In this document: in pieces, positions 11,501 through 22,129 of the stretch | Layout of the letters: every line of letters begins with the position of its first letter | How positions within the stretch are numbered: position 1 is the stretch's first letter | Assembly: GCA_002049455.2 (NCBI GenBank) | Contig: KV918771.1 | Span: forward strand, 186,001-250,000 | DNA: 64,000 bases | Reading direction: 5' to 3' | Source of the DNA: Porphyra umbilicalis | Lineage: Eukaryota; Rhodophyta; Bangiophyceae; Bangiales; Bangiaceae | Made by a program: the position numbers and the translations under genes | Notes under the pieces: generated by a model | Seen by the model: only the letters and a program-made list of their open reading frames with translations | Told to the model about the DNA's origin: nothing | Database searches by the model: none

Positions 11501-11965
11501 TTCTGCAGCAGCTTCTTTTACACCAAGCTGTGGCACGGGTGGCAGTACTCGTACGACATCGTGCAGCGGTGGACGCAGAATTTTGACGCGCTGTCGTACG
11601 ACAAGATATTTTTCCCGATCAACATCACCAACTGCCATTGGGTGTTGGTGGTGATGGACAAGGGCGCCGGCACAATCACCGTCTACGACTCCCTCGGCGG
11701 AGAGCACCCCGTCATTGGGGCTAGCATCAAACGGTGGGCCTTAGACGAGGCCGACTACTACAACACGCCGGCGCGGGTGTGGAGCGTGCGCCACGCTTGG
11801 TGCAGAAGTCAAGAAAACTCGGACGACTGCGGCGTGTTCACTGTGCAGAACATGAACTACATTGCGATGGGCTTGAACCTGCGGACCATGACGCGGAGCA
11901 CCGCGTACTACCGGCGGCGCATGGCGGCTGAGCTGCTGGCGCGGAGCATCGGGGGCTACGGATGA
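8522..11965 (+). CDS. KDZ-associated CxC-like and Ulp1/C48 SUMO-protease protein
   Basis: The open frame is 1147 codons. Residues ~336-352 hold a SWIM-like zinc pattern CCQLSCKSHPWGCTHAMA. Near 455-465 lies CLVCDEPGRG, resembling a KDZ CxC domain. Near 584-612 lies FKCMDCGEDEAAGG...CVLGDGQIL, matching the C-x2-C plus DGxxL layout of a CxC6-type domain. Residues 700-930 are acidic and low-complexity. Residues ~940-1140 are a Ulp1-family cysteine protease: WLNDECINGM, catalytic H1039 in NCHWVLVV, D1056 in VYDSLGG, Q1097 and C1103 in SDDCGVFTVQN. The full His-Asp-Gln-Cys set is present, so the protease could be active; Ulp1 enzymes cut SUMO from proteins, and the role in KDZ elements is not settled. 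The true start is uncertain: coding-like sequence (DDSFIMLPSSLYNVAVVPAD) continues upstream to about 8340 in another frame, so the first ~75 residues given here are doubtful. Confidence 0.75.
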   Translation: MGVAVRSRGARVTVGTMRARLVGAPMGGGTRSRWWHRLRWRCERRSDACPSGSYRHWPPGSGHRCSGRGRCLRAADAAATSDEEAAAAECDAAAVTERAAADGISAVIPGTGADGWPSGHAPQPSLQDGAPVVVRRQVPAAPTLDRLPYEEDALAYLYVSELRVAVGLTARMGGSSDVKGACVHGAHVLVVLEAFVPVVTWTVFTNGVLLALCSCSGVLGNGRSAFTGVVMEYPQMQEALGRSSTCRHAAALLRAYDSLALDVGASNYAAFFLALPLLLGPLDREGNDGPPTATITYYVTQAGMRKNVPIYVVFYEGVWTAVAIRPSSHKFKLATCCQLSCKSHPWGCTHAMAVNKITRVDAESDAVLAEMTREDALPLGPTGILNEEEPRVATPATDRRDGAAAPAATPAKPLQRRRARNMFPCSTEVRLCDQYSSAVDVLRNGKQYRRLSKVHVESSCLVCDEPGRGREVIQWTADLYTMRGRLEVIVGSWTCVNGHLVEYDGAEDGLFSVGASTLYVRVFLDSVLGVCVIARSTMAAAAEYLASVLRNVGAYVDGEHGQNRQRISHAVGEFTETLIIPEVAFKCMDCGEDEAAGGRYKCVLGDGQILAVLQQYILPMLCPGMDAPRADMAITYACAVRNATVRAVIRHRVRSGAIDSVAVSADEVVKFRAFEAAVVGPPPTPPPEPTEESRGVRTHEEQERALRWAAATLFHKVFFVRNLNSATGVIAAGAADGSSLSGASDEDNEANIVVPDAEARAANCSSGSASEYSSDELEQSVPERSGNGSVAGAAEEKGGQEADDAQGVEQSEVASGLEALALESVAPRGGAVAPTPLSPPGTPPPVGDGTEFLLSEPGGADEAGNDAVAPESVKAVVLRSDDQWRTPLASVEPLAARRSLPNSDDPVAVDVTDPASSLTQCAVTATNDVLKEPVTGSLFTLLHVGKIPLSHSDFERLVPNKWLNDECINGMATLMQMRNERTVAADPSAPTHYFCSSFFYTKLWHGWQYSYDIVQRWTQNFDALSYDKIFFPINITNCHWVLVVMDKGAGTITVYDSLGGEHPVIGASIKRWALDEADYYNTPARVWSVRHAWCRSQENSDDCGVFTVQNMNYIAMGLNLRTMTRSTAYYRRRMAAELLARSIGGYG

Positions 11966-13574
11966 AGAGGTCGGGGAGTGTGGGTGGGAAGGGTGCTCGA
12001 GGGTGACCGTCTTTCTTGACTTGCCTGCGCTCTTTTTCCGCCCACTTTTTCTCACTTCTTGTCAGAACATGTAAACAACAAGGTCCATACCCCTGCGCAC
12101 CTGTGTGTGCGCGTACTCTGTCGGCCGGCTTGGGAATGGACGGGGTGCTGGGACTCGGCTGTATCGCTCTTGGTCGTCTTGCTCACGCTCGCCACAAGCC
12201 ACATCCCTGCCAAGAATGTGTAGGGGGGCAACCTTGCGTCAAGTCTATTTCAATAGCAGAACAAGTGCCTTTTTTCATTCCAATTGTGTGTACAACGCAT
12301 GCCTCGATCCTCTCGTAAAGCTGTCCCTGCATGTAGAGTTAAACGCAGCGGCATGTATTTGCATGCTCCTATCGACGTAAAATACCAAGGTGGCGCCCCA
12401 GTGAATACACTTATCTGATTGTATCTGACCGCGGAACGCTCGCTGGAGGGGGTCCTGGATGACCGATCCATCCGGGTTGGACCCGTCTACAGGCCAGCTT
12501 CCCAGTGCGTGGCCGCGCATTCGGACAGCCGCTTATGGCCGAAGAGAAGTGCTCTCGAGGCACCCTGCAACAGACAGTGACCCCGCAACGGCACCCTTCA
12601 GTGCCCCTCTTCCGCGCAACCGCCACCACGCACCCACGTACGATGCTAGCTCTCTGGGGCCCCTTTCTTCGTGAGCGGGCTCGCTTACGGCCTGCGATGG
12701 CCGGCCCAGGGCGTCGAGATCTTGTATGGGCGGAGGGAGCGCCGTGTTTTGTTTCCCGGCCTCGAGTGCCCCCCACTGTGTGTCTGTATGCCGCCAACGA
12801 ACCCGTGATGCAAACTGTCTCCCTTGCCGCCCCCCCCGGCGAGCACCTCTATGGCCGGGTGGGGGCCATGGAAGACCACCTGGGCGTCGCCCAGCCCGAC
12901 GCGGCTCCCGCGGCCCCTCCGCTGTCGGGCCCAGACGCTGCGGCCACCACTCGACCGCTCTCGTGCCTAGACGAGGGGCTCGAAGCGGCGCTCGTGACAC
13001 CGCACCGTCGCGGGCCGACGCCGCGGCCGGGGTGGCGCCCACTACCCGCTCGCTGTCGACGCTGCGCGTATCGCGGCGCCGGCCTCTGTTCCTTCGACGT
13101 GGGTCCGCGCTACGCCTGACGCCACGCTCGCCTCCACCATGCTGACGCGGGCCCACGCTGTGCCAGACGCGGTGCTCGCTTTCCCCGTCGCCGACGCGGA
13201 CCGCGGCACTCGCTTGCCCCGTCGCCGACGCGGGCCGCGGCGCTCGCTTGCCCCGTCGCCGACGCGGGCCTCGGCGCTCGCTTGCCCCGTCGCCGACGCG
13301 GGCCGAAGCTGCAGCGGCGTGGCGCCCACAACGCACCCGCTGGTGCGGCCCGACGCTGAGGCCGACGCGGTGCAACACTCCCCCGTCGCGGATGCGAGGA
13401 GAAGGCGTGCCGGCGCGGCGCTGACCTCCCTCCTGCCTTCGACTCTACTCCTGAATCGGCGCTCGCCGACGCCCCCGTGAGGCTCGCCAACGTGGCCGCC
13501 GGCGTGTCGCGGGCACCCAGCCGCCGCCGACCTAGCAATCGACGCGGCGCTCGCCTCCACCCCCCCCCTCGTCA
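11966..13574. other. spacer between the two KDZ ORFs
   Basis: There is no supported gene. It contains a 34-bp minisatellite (13177-13315). Several open frames of 100-280 codons occur on both strands but none has a recognisable motif and they follow from the GC content. Confidence 0.5.
13177..13315 (+). repeat. 34-bp minisatellite (4 units)
   Basis: The unit CGCTTGCCCCGTCGCCGACG plus 14 further bases recurs at 13177, 13211, 13245 and 13279, an exact 34-bp period. It is not a multiple of three, so a translated product would rotate through frames. Confidence 0.9.
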
Positions 13575-15644
13575 ATGCGTGCTGCCGCTGCTGCCGACGT
13601 CATCCTCAACACCCCCCTGCCGCTGGCGCCACGTCTGACGCGGCACACGCATCACCATCTTCGCAGCAGCTCCGGCGGTGGCAGTGGAGTGCTCATCACT
13701 CCGCAGAGGCGCGTGAGGGCCTCGCCTGGTCTGCGAGCGTCCGAGACGCGGAGGTGCTGCCCCCCCCCCGAGGCTGGGGGCATGTCGCCGGCCAACGAGA
13801 CGCTGGGGAACGCCACGGGCTTCACGGCGACCGCTCACTCCTCTGTCCCTACCCCCGTTGGTTCCTCCAACGTAGGCGGCATGTCAGACCGGCGGGGTGG
13901 GACGGACGACGGCGTCGTGCAGGACGGCCAACTCGAGGGCAACACGGCCGAGGCCAACGCCGTACCCGACCCCAACCACCGCGTCGTCGTTGCCGCCGTC
14001 GCCCGAGCGGACGCGACCGACAGGGACTTTGCGGTCCGCGCCGTCCTCGCGGACGCCGACCGCGTTGTCGTGGACGCCGACGCCGTGTCGGACGGGGGGT
14101 CGATGAGCGGTGCGGGGTCGGCAGTAGGCCATGAGCCCAACTACGAGCCCGTGGCGGCCGCGCCAGAGGGTGCGCCCGTTAACCCGGAGTATGTCTACGA
14201 GGAGGTGTTTGACGAGGATTACGAGATTGAGGGAGGCGCTGACATTGACGACGAGCCCGCGCCGGCCGCCGCGCCCGTGGCCGCTCCCGAGGCGGCCGCT
14301 GTAGATGCTGCGGACGAGGTGCTGTGCGTCTGCACAGACTTCTTGCTGGAGACCGACGATGAGGACGTGGACAAGGACAGGTGGATGACGGTGCGCACCT
14401 TCGTGGCAGCGATGCTCGCAGAGCTCGTGCTCAACATCTTCAGCGCGTGCGACGCCATCGACGTCGAGGTGCTGGCGAGGGCGCTCATCGCGCGGAAGCA
14501 GAGCTCGGAGTGGATCAAGCTCGCCCCGTGCGTTACGCCCGTCGTCTTCATCTGGCGGTTTCTCCTCCTCGTCCGCTTCACCATGGACGCCCAGCCTGAC
14601 CTTTGCCAGGCCGTAGGCGAGCTCATGCTCTTTTGCATCCTGGCGGAGTAGGAGACGATGTCGCGGTGGTTGGCCAAGGCCAAGCCTGCCGCCAAGGAGT
14701 ACCGGGATAAGTGGGAGGATGGAGACGCGGACGCGTACGAGGCGTGGCTGCTGTCTATTGGAGTCCAGCCGGCCATCTCCCACGTCGTCGCCAGAGCGCC
14801 TACTAAGGCCCGCGCGGCTGAGCAGGCAAACGAGCTGAGGACCGGCCAGTCGTGGCCCGGCAGGGCCATCCTACGCGCCTTCCCCGAGGACTCTACCGCG
14901 GTCAAGCAGCGGCTCAAGGCCGCCACTAAGCGCGATGAGAAGAAGGAGGTCAAGGCCAAGGAGGTCAAGGGGTGGGACGTCGACGACTGCCGTCACAACT
15001 TCCCTGAGAGCGTGCTCCGGGCACCAGGTGTCATCACGTTTGTTTGCGGGTGCGGGTACATCATCGGCTTTGAGCTCCTGAGGGAGACCGCGAGCCCCGC
15101 CCACGTTGTGGCGGCGCTTGTCCAGCGTTTCAAAAAGTTTCCTCAAGTTGTTTATTTTGATACTGCCTGACAAGCTCAGCGCAACGCCCTGCGGCGCGTC
15201 TCGTGGATGATGGACGGCGTGTGCACGTTGTCGTTCATCGACAGGTTCCACAGGTGCAACCATACGTGCTCTCCGGTCTTCAATGCCGACCAGTATCCCG
15301 ACCTCACGCGCGGCCACGACACGTCGGGCGCGGAGAGGCAGCACTCCATCAAGAAGCGGTCCAAAAACAGCCTGTCCTACATGCGGCAGCGGCGGTTTAT
15401 CGTGCGGTCGCGCATCATCGCGGCGCACAACAACATCAACGTCTCCCAGCGGCGCGAGGCGACCAAGGAGGCCAACCGAGCGCGCGCTCCCGGCCAGCGC
15501 AAAGTTGCGGTGGAGATCCAGCACAAGCCCGTTGAGACATACTTCCATGACTTTATTGTTGACCATTGTGAGATGCGAGAAGGGTGTCCGTGTAGAGACA
15601 GGGTGAAGCAAGACGTGTCATTGGGGTTGGAGAGGAAGATGTGA
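13575..15644 (+). pseudogene. KDZ transposase catalytic region, two in-frame stops
   Basis: One frame of 690 codons, starting at ATG 13575, is interrupted only by TAG (14649-14651) and TGA (15168-15170); there is no frameshift. The first 240 residues are acidic and low-complexity. From 14658 the KDZ core is plain: CGCGYIIGFELL, VVYFDTA (Asp codon 15159-15161) where the family has YDxAC, then after the TGA, QAQRNALRR, FIDRFHRCNHTCSPVFNADQ, YPDL, GAERQHS (Glu) and the SLSYMRQRRF helix. The TGA sits exactly where the family has Cys, so it is most simply a TGC-to-TGA change. KDZ enzymes are RNase-H-fold DDE transposases. The protein is short on its N-terminal CxC side, and those domains are in the upstream ORF instead. 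Confidence 0.75.
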
Positions 15645-15649
15645 AGACA

Positions 15650-18600
15650 CGGTGTAGAAACAAAAGGACGCCACGAGTCAGAAAATACATCAAAGGCAGA
15701 CGCGCGCATCCTCGGTAAACATAGCAATCCGTCGTGCTCAGAGACAGAGCAGCACCAGACAGACAAAGCAAGGCACCACTCAACGCACATGTTCAAAACA
15801 CCTCAGTGGTAGGGGTCGCACGGTGGAAGGGCAGCCTGCTCCAGACACGGTCCTGCTTGTCCCCGCAGAAAGCGGTCCGGCTCGCCACTACAAATCTGAA
15901 GAGCAGCCCAACGAAACAGCAGCGTACAGGAACGAAGCAAAGTGGCACGAAAGTCACTGGAAAGCGTCAATGGGGCGCGTTGACCACGGGCACACACCAT
16001 GCATGCGCGGGTTCGGAAAAAACAGCCAAGTCCCTCCATGCGCCACGAGTCCGTTGCCCCACCTCGAATAGTACGCACTCATCCCGCAATAGCCACAGGC
16101 AGTGGCAGCGAAGCAAGCAACCGGGAAACAAATGTATCTACCCACTGGCTGTTGTCGACGCGTGGCGGCACTCGGGGGAATGAAGAAACAGCCGAGAAGA
16201 GGCCGTAAAGGGTGACAGGCGCCCACAACCGGAATGGTTGCTGTGAAAAAACCGGTCCAAGGGCACCCACGTGCCACGCACAAGAAAGAAGAAGGGGCCC
16301 CGACCGAGCCACCACCCCTGCCAACAGCAGGCAGCACGCACTCCTACCGCCCACTCGCTCGCAACGTGGGCCTCCATTGCAAAGACGTAGACCCGGGCGC
16401 ACACCCGACCACCAAGCTGGTGCAAGCGTGGCGATGCGGCGGGGGGGGAGGGGTCACGAGGGCACCAGCAGAAACACCCGAAGGAAATGGAACCCGGGGA
16501 GACGAGGGACTCGGCGTGTGAGGATGCCACCGATGACCGACAGTGGCGGGAGCCTGCGTGGGCATGTCAGGCGTGCGCCGACCACTCGTCATTGGCAGAA
16601 GGGGCCTGGTTCTGCACGCCACAGGTCTGAGGATCGGGGCCAATCAACATCGCCCTGGTGCCGTTGATTCATCAAATGTATCCCGTCCCTGCCGTTTACA
16701 CGCACAGATCGGCCCTGTAGCTTGAAATTATCAAGTATGTAAGTATCTATAACTGGGTTTAACTTCCAGGTAGACCCCCTATACTGTAACGAAGGGAAGG
16801 ACGATTGATGATCTCTGGTGTAAACGGCGTTGCAATGGCGCTCATCCGGCATGAAAACGACACCTCCACGTCACGCTGTGGGGCCCACCGCAGATCTTTG
16901 CGCAGGGGACAAGACAGCTTGCTGTCATCGACGAGGTCAACCATCGAGCCTGGCCATCTGTGGGGGTGAGGCTGCAATCGCCTCCAGGGAGGAGGAGGTG
17001 GGAACGGACTCTAGGGGGTCCTGAGGGGGGCTTCTTGATTGCAACCCTCCTCCTGCGCAAGATCGCTCCGCCCCCAAACGGCAACGGGCCTAGGGCGGCC
17101 TGCCGGCACCACCGGACCCTACCGTCCGCATGCTGCGCCAGCCGTCGCTTTCGACATGGTATGGAGACGCAGAATGGTTGCGACTGGGAAGTGCCCCCCA
17201 TTGCCATAGCCGCCCTTCTAGCAGACCGCAGTCTAATGTCCCGTCCAAACAGGTCGTGTGCAGACAGTGTGGGATAGTTTTGTCCAACTCCGGCGATGCG
17301 GTAGCCCCGCATGTGCCTCCAGAGAAGAGTGGGCGTAACACCAGTAGTGTGGCGGTGTATGGTTTTCAGGCCATGACTGTGCAGCGTGAGGTGGACGCAC
17401 GCGCTAAGGAATGTCTCTGTTCTTCGTTGGAGGGGCACGCGGCACAGCAGATCTTGGCGCGCAGGCCGTCCACCACCGCTCCCGCACAGTGCCGTTCTCT
17501 TTCGCTCGGTGGGAAACGCGCTGCTATATGGGCGCGTGCAACAGACGGAAGCCCAAACGATGGCATAGCTTCTTTTCTGGGAGAGATCACACCGTGCGAT
17601 GATAGCAAGAAGCCAGCGCGGTCGAATCTGCCTGCTAGTGTATCTCTTTCTGGTGGCTTCGGGGTGTTTCTCCACATTCAGGCACACGTCACTCACGTTC
17701 GCACTCCTACCTCCGTGAGTACACATCATGGAGCCGCCAAAACGGCGGTGACGACGCTGCAGCTCCACCAGGTCTTCCGCCACTGCAGTCGTCGGAAGAA
17801 TGCCAGTGCAGAATGGTCCCTCCGTGGTGAATGCGCTGTGCAGCTTTAACTGGAGCATCTGCCGCTTCCAGACACTCGGCGCCTCTGTTCGCAGTACCCA
17901 CACGAAGCAAGCTCACAAACGCCAACAGCCTCTGTGTTTGGCGCGTCCTGCTCAGCTTGATACACTTTACTCGTATGTGCTGACGGTAGCCACTTGTTCA
18001 TTCATCTGTTTACTCTCAGTCACAGGCGACAAACCCCATGCGACCCTACCTGAAGCCTCCTCGCGTATTCCATCTCCTGCAACTACTTCACCGCCACAGC
18101 ATGCCTGACGACCCCTAGCGTGTAGCGTCTCCTGCAACTACGCTACCACCGTAGCATACCCGACCCCAGCCCTTGGACAATCCTCTCACACCGTCTGTGC
18201 TGGGGAAGACTCATGGTGTCGGTGTGTCTGCCGTTCATGAGAGATACCCCCATACCTACCACAAGTACGCACCAGAAACATAAACAACGTCACCTGTGCA
18301 CGAAGTGAAAGTCATCTTTACATGAGTACCCTTTGTCGTCACCATTGAGGACCGCCATCAGGGCGCCGCCCAACCTAGTCTCGCGCCCCGTCCAATCGTT
18401 AGCCCTTCTCACGCCGCCAGCGTCTCTATTGGCATCGGCCACGCCCATGAGACTGTTGCCATGAGCTCCTCCCCAAGCCCTCCGCTACGGCCGCCGCACT
18501 CGCCTCGCACGCCGCCACTTCAAGATCACTGCAGGTGTATCCACAGAAAGGCACCCCGCTGCTGAACAGCAGGCCATCCCGTCGTGGATTGCTTAGCGAC

Positions 18601-18700
18601 GAGAGAGAAAGAGAACTACTATATGTATAAGTTGAATAACAAGCACTGTGCTATAACACTGGCGTCACCGAATACCTCCACTCGCCCATCTTCTCCGACC
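15650..18700. other. gene-free stretch with an unassigned ORF
   Basis: No gene is supported. A 239-codon plus frame at 17130-17849 contains CRQCGIVLSNSGDAVAPH, which resembles half a zinc finger, but the opposite strand is open over the same ground (353 codons), so I do not call it. A 55-bp unit is duplicated at 18073-18182. The rest shows no structure I can name. Confidence 0.4.
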
Positions 18701-18715
18701 GCTCCAATCTCCCCC

Positions 18716-20362
18716 CTACTGCCGAGGTCCGTACTGCTCGGCCGTAAAGAGGCCGTGCACGTACTCCGACACCTTGTTGGTGATGTGATGACCGCCCGGC
18801 AGCGGCGGCAGCTTGGCCAAAAGAGAACGACCATCCTCCTCCGAGAGTCTGCCGTATGCCGCCGCCAGAGCCGCGGGCGTCTTGTACCCGGCCGCCATGA
18901 TGACGTCAATCCGCACGGGGCCGACGCCGGGCAAGACACTCATCTGCAGGGACCACAGCTGCTGCAGCGTCGCCACGCCCCGCATCGCTCTGATGTTCTC
19001 TTCCCACAATGAGTAGGTGAGGACGCCCTCGGCGCCCGGGACAGCGCCGTAGGAAGACCGGTGCCTGGTGAGCCAACCCTCCAATCCGTCGGCCGTCCCC
19101 AACCGACGGGCCCGGTGCCGCACGAGGGCCGAGTAGTATTCTACCGTCCCGGCCATGTTGTCCGTCTCCTTGACAAAGATGTTCTCCTCGACCGTCATTC
19201 TGGCGAGGAACGCGCCAATGTCCCCACGCATTGCCGCGTCGCCCCGCGCCACCGCGTGCCAGCTCCCCTCGATCACAAACGTCAGGGAGGTGCGACCGGA
19301 GGCGGCCATCCAGTACGCCTGCTCGCGCAGCCGCCCGTCGCGTAGCGAGGCCACCAGGTCGTCAGCCGTCTTGCGCTCGACCAGCTGGTCGAGCATGACC
19401 TCGGTGCCCGTCGGAGGCGCACCCACAAAGGCCGCCTGGCCGGTGCGGGTGACACGAGCCACCAGCGTCGCGTCGCCCGTTGGCAGGCGACGCGTGATGA
19501 CCCGGCCCGCCAACCCGGGGTTCACACGCAGCCGAGACAAGAAGGCCGCGCGAGACGTGCTGCTTCCCGCCGTCTCTCTGTCATCGACGACGAGATAAAC
19601 TTCCGATGCCGTTTGGCTTGTAGACTCGGGGCACGGGGGATAGGGTAGAGCGATTGGCTGGCGGGCCAGCGCTATGCCTCCCACTCGGAGAGGGGCCGAC
19701 CCGGCGGTGACACGGAGGAAGGATGCACGGAGAAGGTCCTCTGCGGTCTGTTGGTGGGTGCCGACGCGGCTCATCCGAACAGACCGGCCCACATCTGTGC
19801 CGGACGCGATGCCGGTGTCCGATGCCGTCGCGTGGGTGCTCTCGTCCACAAAGACGACAGAATCACCATCGTCATTGTCCGCCGAGTCCGACACGGCTCT
19901 ACCGGGTGAGTGGACGCCGTCAGATTCGGCTGGCATAGCCGTCTCTGGCGCGCGGGCGTCTTCGACAGACGCCGGCCCAGCCGCCGCCGAGGGGTGGGCG
20001 CCGCCATGCACCACGACGACCCGACCGTCGGCAGCGACATTGGCGTGGTCGGTAGCGGCCGGCGACGTCGCGAACTCGTCCCTGTGTCCCGGTACGTCTT
20101 GGGGATGGCGAAGAACCTGTCCGCCCCGTCCCCCGGCCACCTCTTGCCCGTCCGACGCTCCTCCTCGGCGACGAGCCATCCCGCCAAATCCACCGTCGTC
20201 ACCGGCCGGACCACCATTTCCGGCATTGGCCGCCAGGGCTCGATCCATCACCCGCTCTTCAAGCGAGCGGCCATCAGGGTCGACCGAGGGCCCAAACAGC
20301 TCGGCCTCCACGGCCTCGGCAGCAACAGGGGCGGGGATGCCGCAGCCCAGAAGCCACCGCAA
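18716..20362 (-). CDS. MUS81-like structure-specific endonuclease
   Basis: MUS81 pairs with EME1 and cuts 3'-flap, replication-fork and nicked Holliday-junction DNA in the nucleus. The open frame is 548 codons, near the usual 550-650. An ERCC4/XPF nuclease domain spans about residues 253-370: VYLVVDDRETA (Asp 260), TGDATLVA, and the catalytic E329-R330-K331 in VERKTADDLVASLRDGR followed by EQ. A helix-hairpin-helix pair follows at about 468-505 with LPGVGPVRIDVIMAAG. The GDxxW motif of MUS81 is altered, with Leu-Val where Trp is usual. Residues 1-200 are low-complexity; the N-terminal HhH and winged-helix parts were not recognised, no ATG opens the frame, and the frame stays open above 20362, so an upstream exon is likely. 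In 19800-20226 another frame (GWLVAEEERRTGKRWPGDGA) looks equally protein-like, so an intron or frameshift there is possible. XPF itself is less likely because it is much longer. Confidence 0.75.
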   Translation of the reverse strand: MRWLLGCGIPAPVAAEAVEAELFGPSVDPDGRSLEERVMDRALAANAGNGGPAGDDGGFGGMARRRGGASDGQEVAGGRGGQVLRHPQDVPGHRDEFATSPAATDHANVAADGRVVVVHGGAHPSAAAGPASVEDARAPETAMPAESDGVHSPGRAVSDSADNDDGDSVVFVDESTHATASDTGIASGTDVGRSVRMSRVGTHQQTAEDLLRASFLRVTAGSAPLRVGGIALARQPIALPYPPCPESTSQTASEVYLVVDDRETAGSSTSRAAFLSRLRVNPGLAGRVITRRLPTGDATLVARVTRTGQAAFVGAPPTGTEVMLDQLVERKTADDLVASLRDGRLREQAYWMAASGRTSLTFVIEGSWHAVARGDAAMRGDIGAFLARMTVEENIFVKETDNMAGTVEYYSALVRHRARRLGTADGLEGWLTRHRSSYGAVPGAEGVLTYSLWEENIRAMRGVATLQQLWSLQMSVLPGVGPVRIDVIMAAGYKTPAALAAAYGRLSEEDGRSLLAKLPPLPGGHHITNKVSEYVHGLFTAEQYGPRQ

Positions 20363-20639
20363 CAGGGCTACGTGCTCGGCGACAGAAGCAGGACGAGGAG
20401 GACCTCTCGAGGGTGACGAAGGGGCCGGTGACGAATCCGGGGCCGGTCACGACGAGCGGCAACCTACCCGCTCGCCGCTGCCGCCGGTCGGGGGCGACGG
20501 CATCGTCTGGGAGAGGTGGAACGGGAGTTGGTCCACAGTGCAGCATGAGCGGGCCGTGGAAGGGGGAAGGGGACAGAGGGCAAGAACACGACTCGGGCGC
20601 CGGTCGGGATGTGCACCCCCACGGGGCCAAACAACGGTG

Positions 20640-20815
20640 GAGCCGGAGTGGCGCCAGTGGGCATGCTGGCGCGGGGCCAGTGGGCGCAATGGCGAGAGAC
20701 CATTGCGCGCGATGGCGAGACGCTGCCAGTGGGCGCCATGGCCGGGTGCCAGTGGGCCCGTTGGCGAGGAACCAGCTGGCGCGTCGGCGAGGCGCCAGTG
20801 GGCGCAAGGAGGTGG
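20640..20815 (+). repeat. GCCAGTGGGCGC minisatellite
   Basis: The word GCCAGTGGGC recurs about seven times, alternating with TGGCG(A/C)G words, with an irregular spacing of 18-36 bases. It lies upstream of the MUS81-like gene and is not obviously coding. Confidence 0.75.
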
Positions 20816-20899
20816 TGTGAGTGGCCGTGATGACCGCCTGCTGGCACCTGCAGAGACAGGTGCATCTCTTTGCCGTGTGGGGGCCTTCTGAGGGGCGGC

Positions 20900-22100
20900 G
20901 GAAGCGCGGAGATCCCGCGTCGGTGGGACCGCTCGTGACCGCTGCCAGACTGCTGCTACGAAGCCTCGCTCGACCCACGCACGTGCGGTGCTGTATCTCC
21001 AGGACTCGTGAACAGGGGGGCCTCTTCAGAAAAGAACACCACATTAGTAATCGAAGAGAAATTAAACAACAATATGTGCAGCAAGCGTGCGGCAAAGTAT
21101 TCCAAGAAAGACGTCTTTGCAGCTCGGAATCGGGACCCTCGCATGTTCTGGCGCTGACTCAGAGTCCTTCGTCGACTATAATCTCCCTTTCACCCCCTCG
21201 TGAGGACGTTCGGCGCGGTCCAGACAAGCGGCGGCAATCCCAAAGCGCCGCTGCCGGGCGGTCTTCTAATGATCTGGACGCGCGACGCCTCACACAGCTG
21301 TATCGTGCGGCCTGCGAACTTCGCTGTGTGGGCGCTCTTGCTGACTTTGGCGGCACTCTGCTTCCAGCCGTCATCTGCACGCTGAATCTACTCTGCAGCC
21401 CCGGCCAGCGCGTCCACGGGGAACCGACTCAGAGCGGATTCGGCTGACACATTCACGACCACGCCGGTGACAGCCCCACAGTTCTCACATACGCTGGGTG
21501 TCTCGCGGACGCAAGCAGGCCCAAGCGCCAGGCGCTCTGGGCGCCAATCCGCCGCGATTGGCATGTACCAGCTCGGGCGCAACGCGCGTCCCCATCACCG
21601 CGCCAGGTCCTGACCAATGGCGCCGCTTCTCACCCCGTCATGGTTCATGATGATGGCATGCAGGCTGGCCTCAGGCGAATAGCACGGGGCAGCGGACAGC
21701 TGGACCGTTTTTCTTTGGCGCCCTTTGTTGGCTTTGATGGCACTCTGACAACAGCCGCAGGCAGCATCGCCGCCGGTGTGCGGCGGCATCGGGACATGGG
21801 GAGGTGTGCATGTTCATGCCTGTGAGACGAGCGGGGCGAGATGGGGGGGCTGCTCGATGCCTGAGAGCCCTCCGTGTTTGGGGATCTTGCTACGGTACCC
21901 GCAACCGCCTTCGCATTTTGGACGCCGGCATTGAGGTTCTGGAAGTGGGGCGGTGGGACTGCAAGCGTGCAGGGGTCGTTCTCGTCAGTCGGAGCAGCCC
22001 TGCCTCGCTGTTGATACCGCAACATTCACCCCTGGGCGGAAGAGCCATGACAAGGCGAGCATCTGCGGGTTGCATTTCTACGGTACTAGCTGAGGGCGGT
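20900..22100. other. gene-free stretch
   Basis: No gene, repeat or RNA is supported here. Open frames are short and overlap on both strands. Confidence 0.4.
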
Positions 22101-22129
22101 GGCGCAAGGTGGAGGCAATGGGTTGCGGT

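Larger units (their letters stand above)
8340..15650 (+). mobile_element. KDZ-type DNA transposon (CxC/Ulp1 ORF plus catalytic ORF)
   Basis: Two long plus-strand ORFs lie in series: a CxC-zinc and Ulp1 protease ORF (8522-11965) and the KDZ (Kyakuja-Dileera-Zisupton) transposase core (13575-15644). KDZ elements of algae, fungi and animals commonly carry CxC domains and an associated Ulp1 protease, which is why I join them into one element. About 1.6 kb of GC-rich spacer with a 34-bp minisatellite lies between them. Terminal repeats and the 8-bp target duplication expected for KDZ elements were not located, so the limits are approximate. The catalytic ORF has two in-frame stops, so this copy is probably not autonomous. 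Confidence 0.65.

Noticed and set aside
17130-17849. A BED-type or similar zinc finger protein
   Set aside because: There is only a half motif (CRQCG and one His) and the opposite strand is open for longer over the same ground.
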